Part shown: positions 34,601 through 41,874 of the stretch, piece after piece | Layout of the letters: every line of letters begins with the position of its first letter | Numbering within the stretch: the stretch's first letter is position 1 | Notes under the pieces: model-generated | Seen by the model: the letters and a program-made list of their open reading frames with translations, nothing else | Told to the model about the DNA's origin: nothing | Databases searched by the model: none | Made by a program: the position numbers and the translations under genes | From: Cliona cf. orientalis | Taxonomy: Eukaryota; Porifera; Demospongiae; Clionaida; Clionaidae | Direction of reading: 5' to 3' | Assembly (NCBI GenBank): GCA_963930775.1 | Contig: OZ005697.1 | Location: 2,418,001 to 2,482,000 of the forward strand | Length of the DNA: 64,000 bases

Positions 34601-35577
34601 GAATTGTTATTTTCAAAGATTATTTCACTGCTTCTTACTAAAAATGATCCATTATTATTTGAATACTTAACTCCACCAGCAACATGAGAAACTGTTTTCA
34701 CAAGGTAAATTACACTGAAGTTCCCAACGTTTTCCGATATCGTAGTATTTTCAATTGATATGTTGCTCTGTGAAGCACAAAACGTACACTCCCAAGCAAA
34801 ATTGTTTAAAAATACGCTATTAATAATGGATACGTGTGAGTCTTTGGTACTCACTATTAGCCCTCCACTATTGTTTTTTACAATGCTACTCTCCAACTTG
34901 ATGTTGCTGCCTAACACCTTAATCAGGGCTGGATGGTCACCATGCTTAGTGACGGTGCTATCACAGAAAGTGGTGCAAGTGATATTTATCTCACTTTTGT
35001 TTTCAACATGTATCATTTTACCACTTAGAGTGACAAACTTGCTATTCACAAGTACAAGAATCGTTTCAGAAATAACAATCATGGGATCACTGTAGTTAGA
35101 ATCACTGTTCACAGATGCAAAAGTACAGTTTTTAACTGTTGCATTGGTGCTACTGAAATTAAGCATTGTTTGCCAGTCAGCTTCAAGGGGTCTGATAAAA
35201 ACACAGTTGTCAATTGTAATGTTCAACGACTTGGCCTTGACCCTCTGGCAACCAATAATGTTCAGTCTCAAAGGCGTAGCACTGCCACAGTGCCAGGATC
35301 CTTCACCACTACTGTTGATGAGCTTGTGTTTCTCAGCATCTTGTAGAGTAAAATTATTTGAACAGATTAATGTCAGTTTAGGTGCCGAATTATCAGTGCT
35401 AGCTATAGTCCACTGAACATTATCAGAATCAAAATCAGTATCGGATTCATCTACATACCGTTGTATGGTGAATCCAATTGAAGAGTTGCTGCATATATTG
35501 ACATTGCATGCCTTTACTACACAGAATATGAATGCCAAACCTTGTAAAATTCTATGCAGTTGACACATTAGAGCCAT
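31684..35577 (-). CDS. Beta-helix ectodomain, multi-span membrane protein (copy 2)
   Basis: Uninterrupted 1297-codon frame, near-identical to the protein at 25125-29063 through signal peptide, Cys-rich linker, membrane region and tail. The start is MALMCQLHRILQGLAFIF; a stop codon lies in frame just upstream, confirming this start and indicating the matching internal ATG for copy 1. Differences concentrate in the beta-helix part: copy 1 has FRVRN-like turns rewritten here (for example GSFLVRSSEIIFENNNSFEY in place of GSFLVRNSGIDFNGTVLFEN) and small indels such as SDWPQSKSSG against DDWLTQSSKISFG, whereas the membrane spans are almost unchanged. This suggests that the exposed helix region is evolving faster than the membrane core. 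The frame stays open after duplication, so the copy is probably functional. Product function unknown. Confidence 0.87.
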   Translation of the reverse strand: MALMCQLHRILQGLAFIFCVVKACNVNICSNSSIGFTIQRYVDESDTDFDSDNVQWTIASTDNSAPKLTLICSNNFTLQDAEKHKLINSSGEGSWHCGSATPLRLNIIGCQRVKAKSLNITIDNCVFIRPLEADWQTMLNFSSTNATVKNCTFASVNSDSNYSDPMIVISETILVLVNSKFVTLSGKMIHVENKSEINITCTTFCDSTVTKHGDHPALIKVLGSNIKLESSIVKNNSGGLIVSTKDSHVSIINSVFLNNFAWECTFCASQSNISIENTTISENVGNFSVIYLVKTVSHVAGGVKYSNNNGSFLVRSSEIIFENNNSFEYCEQNLIFDNISQIENYRAQGTLTAIRSTLILYGITKFFDNHSDKSGGAMYISESIMIVDGDLIVVGNRADKSGGGAFFYASRVFCSAECNFTNNTASHAGGAISAVDSLIMLRDGSDWPQSKSSGLLHVIDNAAHIGGGIYLEINSKIYGLESNHFHYEILFAGNNAELKGGAIYVNDSTYPSVCASKSYADYDVHTECFFQILHDDEDIGIFNSSISFNGNTANNNESILYGGLLDRCTVSPMATIYNRIFHSSQNITPCHALTYFQNVTDTIDDFDSFASESLRVCFCKENKPDCHHEWPTVNVMRGEEFNINVTVVDQVNKSITEKMPISIYFVPETGPSTLDKGQQLQFVEGICSPLNLSVFSPNTTTNVTLVVYVDDSPCMDAGLSNRTVEVYFKKCNCPIGFQEDNQRDHKYRCDCVCHSDINDYVSMCNPENATFLKKKNSWIGFVNNSGYLVHPSCPYDFCKPPMTVNISLNNSSDFYAQDQCAYNRAGLLCGQCREGLWLSAATPNCLNCTSQSSVGTYIAVVVCGCIGGIAMVLFFLMFNVTVVQGTINGLIFYANIVLMSRSLFFPSLHPNFLTVFIYFINTRIGIDRCLPYRVDEYLKVWHCFTFPIYTLSLVVAIILLSKYSSRCARIVGKRNPVATLATIILLIYTVLLQAVTDILAFAVLKYPNGSHQVVWLSDASVKYFKGKHIPLFFVAVFILIIGLVYTFLLFAWQWLIRAPNKFMFRWLRNTKLHSFMEAYHAPYKPKYRYWTGLLLFIRILLNIIVMANTSGNPRTNLLAIAILVAFLFLLKAYLGDGIYKRRLLDYLETTYYFNLMVFSLVSFNSADNPNGQIVAIRISVSITFVMTVCTLLYHIHYTLCEIKNYKKASESILQWMSRKKVDHATNIWENARVHFKPTNTEVWLTRSRAASAEQEMCKNSNMGACTLNLSMRDQYATESQVSDHYTADLREPLLEQL

Positions 35578-36038
35578 GATCAGAAAACGTCAACTTGTGT
35601 ACACATTAATGACAGGTTAGCTCTAAGATTTCAACAAGAACTTTGTTTTTCTATGGTTGCTTTCCCAAATGTTAATCTCAATAGATGGTCCCATACGATA
35701 TACATGAAGTGAAAGATCAACTTTACATCAATAGTCATATTTGCAGTATGTTAAGTGTACTATACCAAGTGCGTGCATTTTATTACAAACACTGTCAGTG
35801 ATTATTCATAACAATTATTGTGAATGCTTCATTTGAGCTACAAAAAATACCATAGCCATAATATTACACTTGGTCTAGCTACCAACATGTTTGTACTATG
35901 ACTGTACTGGTGCAACAACAATAATAATATCATTCCCAAAACTTACTGAACACGAATAGCTTGTAACGACACAAATGCGATCCCGACCCGTTCGCGATAC
36001 GCCGGTACGTACGCCGCCGCGATTGCTGGACGATATGG

Positions 36039-36245
36039 ATGGGAGGGGCTGGGAGGTCAGGGGATGGGTTGCGAATGGTTAGCAGGGTTAGTGTGGGAGG
36101 GGCTGGGAGGTCTGGGGATGGCTTGCGAATGGTTAGCAGGGTTAGTCTGTAGGATTTGCGTATACGTGGACTGGAGGGGCTGGGAGGTCTGGGGCTGGGT
36201 TGTGAATGGTTAGCAGGGTTAGTGTTGGAGGGGCTGGGTTGTGTA
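36039..36245. repeat. ~54-bp G-rich minisatellite
   Basis: Four imperfect units starting near 36039, 36093, 36170 and 36226, each beginning GGAGGGGCTGGGAGGTCTGG and most continuing GGTTGCGAATGGTTAGCAGG. The third unit is preceded by a 20-bp insertion and the last is truncated. Confidence 0.88.
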
Positions 36246-36295
36246 GGGTTTGTCTATAAAATAGTTGAAATAACGGCTGCCAGCAGCAACAACGG

Positions 36296-36377
36296 TGGTG
36301 GCCGAGCGGTTGGGCTCTTATGTATGGGACGGAATAGAGCAGGTTCAAATCTTGCCATACACTTTGATTTTTTTTTT
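36296..36377 (+). ncRNA. tRNA-like block with A box, B box and T terminator
   Basis: GTGGCCGAGCGGTTGGGC looks like a class II (Leu/Ser) D-arm with its internal A box. GCAGGTTCAAATCTTGC forms a proper T-arm and B box, and a run of T follows at 36367-36377. The acceptor ends do not pair and no anticodon stem can be drawn, so this is a degraded tRNA or the head of a tRNA-derived SINE rather than a working tRNA gene. Confidence 0.4.
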
Positions 36378-36482
36378 CCCTGTCGAATTTTTCAAGTGTT
36401 GATAGATCGCATTAATTTTGCATTAGATCGCATTTGCATCATAACATAGCTACTGTCGTTGCAAAACAGCACAAGCTTACCT

Positions 36483-36512
<30 letters not shown>
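36483..36512. repeat. Poly-G tract of 30
   Basis: Thirty uninterrupted G on the + strand, between the tRNA-like block and the LRR gene. It is prone to quadruplex formation and to length error in sequencing or assembly. Confidence 0.95.
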
Positions 36513-36513
<1 letters not shown>

Positions 36514-36843
36514 GTGGGTGTTTGCCTGCATGGGACACTATAATGGTACAATAATTTTACATGACGTGTGAGTGGAACAGTCAAAACAGGCTTACTTGTA
36601 CGTACAAAAATGATAGATCTTGGCATTTCATGCACTTCACTATATAATTATGATAGTAGTGTAGTGAAAATGCATTACAATATACTCTACAATCAATTTT
36701 AACGCACATATCACCAGTGTAGAAGTTGTAATTCTAGATCTATACATCCATGGTTACCATAATGATACACTGGGTCGAGCAAACGCTGTAGCTGCGCTGA
36801 ACCACCAACTAAAAGATATCTACTACGGATAGATGTACATATG

Positions 36844-38814
36844 CTAACATACAAATTGTTGAGTAATATTTGCCAGGGGTAATGATCCTAGTTCCAAGTT
36901 ATTACCAGAAAGAACGAGCTCCTGCAGTTTCTTGCCAGAACACACGTGCTTCCAAGTATCTAGGATGACAGTTACGTGATGCAGAGACAATTCATTAGAA
37001 CTCAAGTCGAGAGCTAAAGTAGAAACATGAGGCAGAGAGAGTATGGCAACACAAAGCTGGTGAAATAGTCTTTCAGATTGCTTTCCAAGGTCGAGCTGAA
37101 CTAGCTTCAAAACATGCAGCTCCTTGAGTTGGGAAATTTCATGGGGTAAATTTGGTAAAAGCCCACCTGGACCAATGTCAACATGCTCTATTTCCACATG
37201 ATTAAGGTTTGGACTTTGCAAAAGTAAGGAAACTATGTCTTGTGGGTGAAAATGACACATAATGATATCCTTTAAAATCAGTGTTTTGAGATGGGAAATC
37301 TTATTCATGTGAAGAAGATCTGCAGCTCTCTCTAGAGATTTTGACTGAGATATTGATGTCAAGCTTATAAGTGCTAATGATTCCAACTTTAGCAAAGGAT
37401 AGCTGAAGATGAGCGTCTCTTCTGAGGGTGTTAGCTCCATGTTACTCAAATGTAATGATTTACAAATCAGTGCATCACTGAAATCCAGCATCACATCAGG
37501 TATTGTATCGTCTTGAGGTTCTTGTACAATAGTGACAGACTCCAGCTTAAGGGTTTGATGGCTGGGAGAGGGTACTGTGAAAAACGCGTGTAGAATATCT
37601 TGTAAGGTAGAGTATATGATAGAATTGGATTTAAGTTCCAGCATCTGAAATTGTGGTTGTTTAAAGAGAGAGATTAGTACATGAAACAGCTGAACAAACT
37701 CCTTCTTTCGATAATACCCTGGATGTTCAGCATCTTGCCAGCACAAGCTTCGTGGCCATCTCTTAAACTGTACTACCTCAAGGCTCGTCTGGGTCTTTAT
37801 AGCAGAAGTTAGTTGCGGAGCTGAATCATAGGACATCTCATCACTTACTTTCCATGTATCCATGGAAATGTATATCCCCTTCAGATACTTGTATGGAATA
37901 TTGTTATGCAGATTTTCATCTTTAATCGTGGACCAGTGATATTTGTTTCCACAGATATCACCCACTGTACTAATGATCAATTCTGCATGCAAGGGTGGGC
38001 ATTTGTCGTCAATGTACACTGACTCTAGCTTTGGGCTGCTGCTACATAGGATGGTTTCCATCACATGGCTACATATGTTATCTTTACGACATGAAAACGT
38101 GTCCCCTAAGTATTCACAGTTATTGTCCGCATTCCAACGCTCGATCACCTTGTCATGTGAGGAAAACACTATCACTTGTGTATCACTTAGAAATTCTCGG
38201 AGAATTTTTCGTGATTCTTCTGAAAAAGCCCTCATAAAATAAAAAGGAGAACAAAAAAAGAGGCTACTAGATATGTATATTACTTTTGGCTTAAAGTGGC
38301 ATTCCTCCATCAGAAGGGAGGCAATATTCCATATGGCATCATTGGCACCACATTCTTCGAAATATGTGTACTGTAACTCTTCGTATCGGTTGGGGATAAA
38401 ATTCAAGTAGCTGAAGTGGTAGCTTAAAAGCATGTTTGCAATGAAATCCATGGACTGAGATCTAAAATGATGGTCAGCTTCAAATGGATTGAGAAGGACT
38501 ACAGTGACGACGGTTAGATAATACACTTTCCAACTACCCTCCGAATGGAAAATGCTCGTCTCAAAAGGGTAGTCAACACCATCAGGTACAATAAGCCTTT
38601 GAGTACACAATTTTTCCCACACAGTATTCATATCAATACCTCTCACCACACTTGAACCTTCAAGCTTGATAATGTCGAGGACTGGCAGCCAAAGGAGTAG
38701 CATGCTCCTCTGGGTGGGTGGTAGCTGGGCAGTGATGGCATCTGGAGAGAACCTCTCAAGTTCATCTGCTATTTTCATGAAGCACAAGGTCTGCAGTGCA
38801 AGTGGTGTTCGCAT
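36844..38814 (-). CDS. Leucine-rich-repeat protein, sponge-type family
   Basis: Open frame of 656 codons from the ATG at 38814. An upstream ATG in the same frame (38919) lies inside a transposable element (38886-39068), so its extra 35 residues are judged spurious; a separate 5' exon remains possible. The N-terminus has FSPDAITAQLPPTQRSMLLL then WLPVLDIIKLEGSSV and a GIDMNTVWEKL block, a recurring start I associate from memory with large uncharacterised LRR families of sponges, somewhat F-box-like in position. The C-terminal half has spaced leucine repeats (LESLALISL, LKTLILKDI, LNHVEIEHVDI, LHVLKLVQLDL, VSTLALDLSSNEL, LQELVLSGNNL). No signal peptide or membrane span is apparent, so a cytosolic recognition or scaffold role is likely but unproven. 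Confidence 0.7.
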   Translation of the reverse strand: MRTPLALQTLCFMKIADELERFSPDAITAQLPPTQRSMLLLWLPVLDIIKLEGSSVVRGIDMNTVWEKLCTQRLIVPDGVDYPFETSIFHSEGSWKVYYLTVVTVVLLNPFEADHHFRSQSMDFIANMLLSYHFSYLNFIPNRYEELQYTYFEECGANDAIWNIASLLMEECHFKPKVIYISSSLFFCSPFYFMRAFSEESRKILREFLSDTQVIVFSSHDKVIERWNADNNCEYLGDTFSCRKDNICSHVMETILCSSSPKLESVYIDDKCPPLHAELIISTVGDICGNKYHWSTIKDENLHNNIPYKYLKGIYISMDTWKVSDEMSYDSAPQLTSAIKTQTSLEVVQFKRWPRSLCWQDAEHPGYYRKKEFVQLFHVLISLFKQPQFQMLELKSNSIIYSTLQDILHAFFTVPSPSHQTLKLESVTIVQEPQDDTIPDVMLDFSDALICKSLHLSNMELTPSEETLIFSYPLLKLESLALISLTSISQSKSLERAADLLHMNKISHLKTLILKDIIMCHFHPQDIVSLLLQSPNLNHVEIEHVDIGPGGLLPNLPHEISQLKELHVLKLVQLDLGKQSERLFHQLCVAILSLPHVSTLALDLSSNELSLHHVTVILDTWKHVCSGKKLQELVLSGNNLELGSLPLANITQQFVC

Positions 38815-38885
38815 CTTGTAGAAAATGGTGTACCTGTTGATAGTGTTTTGATAGTATAATGTCATGTATGAGCATGCAGTGGGCC

Positions 38886-39068
38886 TACCGTAGTGTCCTG
38901 GGTAAGCGCCCATGGGCACTTGTAAGCAAAATTGCGACTTTGGCCTGCATGCGTGCTTACCCAGGATATAACTTCCATGCTTGTATAGAAACTGCTACAT
39001 TCACCCCTTGAAATGAGGTACATGGGTGCTTACCCAAAAGTGGGTGCTTGTCCGGGAACACTACGGTA
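38886..39068. mobile_element. MITE with TACCGTAGTGT inverted repeats
   Basis: Left end TACCGTAGTGTCCTGGGTAA; the reverse complement of the right end reads TACCGTAGTGTTCCCGGACA. The interior is rich in GGGTAAGC/GCTTACCC, which itself is inverted-repeated. It supplies a false upstream start for the LRR frame on the minus strand. Confidence 0.75.
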
Positions 39069-39980
39069 TATTCATTACGGTGGGATAAATCTAGCTACAT
39101 GCACACGGATATTTGTGTAAATTTTTTGTCATTTGCAAGGCTGATGATTAGCCCAACATCTCGTGCATTAAATACTGATAGAAGTCCGTATGTACGTGTA
39201 TTTATAAGGCTTGTGTAGCGAATCAGACACATTAATAATTATGTTCTGAATATGAACCGAGACAAACTGTTATGTTGCTTTGTATTGTATTGAGTTGTGT
39301 GACCCTCATTGTCTGGCAGGCAGCCCTTATAGAATTATTCATGCAATATTATTTAAGCTCAGTGTGATTCGTTATCACTTGATCTATGATCAAGTTGACC
39401 TTGATGCCACACTTGAGTATATAATATTACTGCACAAAAATAGCATAATAGCAGCTAGTGGAAAGGAGGCATGTACAGAGAAGGTATACTAGAAGCCAAG
39501 AAAGAAAGGATGTACAACTAATATTATTACGAGCAGGAAATCTATTCCACAGTATCATAGGCGTAGGAAACATTGTGAAGGTGGAGATGCTAATTGTGTA
39601 TATAATGATTGAGTGGCAGGTTCTTTCACAACATAATAACTATGTACGTGTATACTATATTATTATTGCATTCCTGCATTTTACACGAGGCTTTATGCCA
39701 GGTTGATGTCTGGAGATACTATTGATTGGGGCATTATAACAAAATCTTGCTGCGGCAAGATTTTGAGGAAAATTAATAATGGCATACCGGTATCACACAA
39801 AATTCATCCCCCACCCCGCCCCCCTCCCCTCCCCTCCCCATATACCTGTTTTAAAAGCCCCTGTATTATTTTAATTATACCTGTTGTCGATGATTTTCTA
39901 GATAGATAAAGTTATACGATAGATGATTGATCCTTAGTCAGTTACAAGTCAACACACGACGATGGCCTATATGGACGATC

Positions 39981-40323
39981 AGGGGCGTAGCAAGGATTTT
40001 TAGGTAAGGGTGTGCTGGAGTACGCGCGCAAAATTTTAAGCCACACCCACTTATTAACCGTCAAGGTCGAAGTTCAAACAAGTTGTCAAAGAGAACGCTG
40101 TCTGAATGTAGCTAGCGAGCTAGCTCAAGGTTTTCGGCCAGATCTTGGGATAAGATAAGTTTCTAACTGTCTTCTAAGCTGTTTTTTTGTAGTAGATGAT
40201 AGTTTAAAGTAGCCAAGGGGGTGCTGGATGAGGCTATTCTATGGACTATGTGAACTAGGTATGACTAGGCCAAGAGCAGAGGGGGATGCTCGAGCCCCCT
40301 GAGCACCCCCCTGCCTACGCCAC
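39981..40323. mobile_element. hAT-like non-autonomous element, copy 1
   Basis: Starts AGGGGCGTAGCAAGGATTTT and ends ...CCTGCCTACGCCAC, giving inverted ends of the widespread [CA]GNGGCGTAGC type. It matches the element at 62377-62718 along its length in the opposite orientation (shared words include AAAATTTTAAGCC-like, GTTCAAA, TAGCGAGCTAGCTCAAG, TTTCGGCCA, AGTAGATGA, GATGCTCGAGCCCCCTGAGC). No target duplication is clear. Confidence 0.82.
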
Positions 40324-40459
40324 TGCGTCGATGGAGATCCCGCGTGACCTTTTAAGTAGATTACCAAAGTTCATGTGACACCGTGGACTGTTATTAACGA
40401 GCCCCACCCCTTCTCACCTTTACTTACACTGTGCAATTTTTGAAATCTCTGTTCAGAAA

Positions 40460-41558
40460 ATGGCTGCTCTGACCGTTGTGTTTCTCGTTCTCTGTGCCCT
40501 CTGCGGCTGCACTTTGGGAGAATACAGCGATCTGAAGGCTTGCAAATACACTGATGACAACGGGAAGACCTATGACCTCAGTCCTCTGTCTAAAGGGTAA
40601 GAATCACATGTAGCTACTGGGATAGTTTCACCTCCTTTTCTGTGAGGGTTAGAGTAATAAAGCTGCATACCTCAAGTTCATTAGCTAACCACCAGTAAAG
40701 CTGTATTAAAGTTATCCTTATTTAGAGCTTACACAAGTGTTTTGCATGTGATGTCACTGCATGTGGATAGCTAAATCCACAGTCTACAGATAGCTCAATG
40801 ACATGTACTACTAGCTATGCTTGAATAATTTGCTCTGAATGGTATATTGAGCTTATCAGTCAGCGACTGCTCATAATTACCGGTATTATAATTTATCCCA
40901 TTATTCCAGTATTCCATTATTATCTCTTTGTGCAGGGGTGCAGGATATGTCATCAATGTGACAGCCTACAGTACTGCGGATAACATCATCTCAACGACAG
41001 ACTATGCAGACCCGGCTAATTTCATTGTCCAGTTTGACATCTGTGCCAACATCACCAAGCCAGTGAATGCAGCCTGCAACGTCACAGCTCCTGCTTATAT
41101 GGTAGGCTGTAACTCTCATGATTTATACAGTAGGTCACTCTATGTTTCTTATGATTGTCCATAATGGGAACAACATTATTGAATTTTACCCTCAGTGAGC
41201 AGCATACTTATTGCTATAATATTATTTTTCTAACAGTATGATCCTTCTCAAAAGAGCTGTGTTGCCCTCGGAAAGCTTTATGTGGCCACCTTTGAACCAA
41301 ACCCGTTCAAGGATGGTAAGTAAACTGTGATTGTAGCTACCTCGATCATCAAGCAGACTGGAAGTTATTCTCGTCACAATTAATGCAGGAGTACACTTGA
41401 ACTACTACTTTGGTGACGCTGTATCTCACATCATGCGCTACAAGTGCAAGATCTACTTTGTCTGTGACCAGGCGAATGAGATTGTTGGTCCAGATTTTGA
41501 GCATCTGAAGGACAATTATGATGCACACATCCATATTAAGACCAAGCATGCCTGCTAG
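40460..41558 (+). CDS. Small secreted single MRH-domain protein
   Basis: Four exons: 40460-40596, 40936-41101, 41237-41315, 41389-41558; in frame, 183 residues. A signal peptide (MAALTVVFLVLCALCGCTLG) is followed by one domain with the mannose-6-phosphate receptor homology layout: C-x-Y-x-D-D-N-G-KTYDLSPLSKG, then GYVINVTA, FDICANIT, CNVTAPAYM, SCVALGKL, and late GVHLNYYFGD plus YKCKIYFVCD. MRH domains bind phosphorylated or high-mannose glycans in the secretory and lysosomal pathway, or occur as pseudo-receptors. The protein ends right after the domain with no membrane span and no ER-retention signal, so it is predicted to be a soluble secreted or lysosomal lectin. It is convergent with the tandem-DED gene. 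Confidence 0.78.
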
Positions 41559-41874
41559 GTTCAATGTTGCTGAGTGATTTACTATTAATATAATTTGAAA
41601 GTTGAGTTTGGGTTGAGAGTTCAGGTATTATTGATCTTGGTCGGTATCGCTTTGCATCAACATCAATGGAAACGCAATAATACGTAATTATTAGTCATAA
41701 TACCGGGGGTACGGTACCTGGGATAATAATGACAAACTTCTTGAAAGATATAAAAAATCAATTGGCAAAGTATCAGGTATTTAAAATATCATAATACTCT
41801 AAGTTAACAGGGCTTGATTACATATTAGCAGTATTGTGTTTGAAGTGTATAGCAGTTACCGTCCATACTTTACT
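41559..41874. other. Tail-to-tail spacer, MRH / DED genes
   Basis: 316 bp between convergent stop codons; AT-rich, no gene seen. Confidence 0.5.

Larger units (their letters stand above)
31077..35741. repeat. Segmental duplication, copy 2
   Basis: Same-orientation copy of 24484-29203. It begins inside the coding region of ASTE1 and ends upstream of the beta-helix gene. It contains an intact second beta-helix gene and only the tail of ASTE1. Confidence 0.93.
35742..36843. other. Intergenic region with minisatellite, tRNA-like block and poly-G
   Basis: 1.1 kb between the divergent beta-helix copy 2 promoter and the end of the LRR gene. Apart from the three repeats listed separately it is AT-rich and shows no supported gene. 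Confidence 0.6.
38815..40459. other. Intergenic region with two DNA elements
   Basis: 1.6 kb between divergent genes. It holds a 183-bp MITE (38886-39068) and a 343-bp hAT-like element (39981-40323). The rest is AT-rich with short open frames lacking similarity, and a C-rich tract at about 39809-39840. Confidence 0.6.

Noticed and set aside
36290-36360. Functional tRNA-Leu/Ser gene
   Set aside because: D-arm and T-arm are good but acceptor stems do not pair and no anticodon stem-loop can be formed.
39280-39909. Short + strand frames of 68-82 codons
   Set aside because: No signal peptide with partner exons, no similarity and no splice-consistent extension; treated as intergenic.
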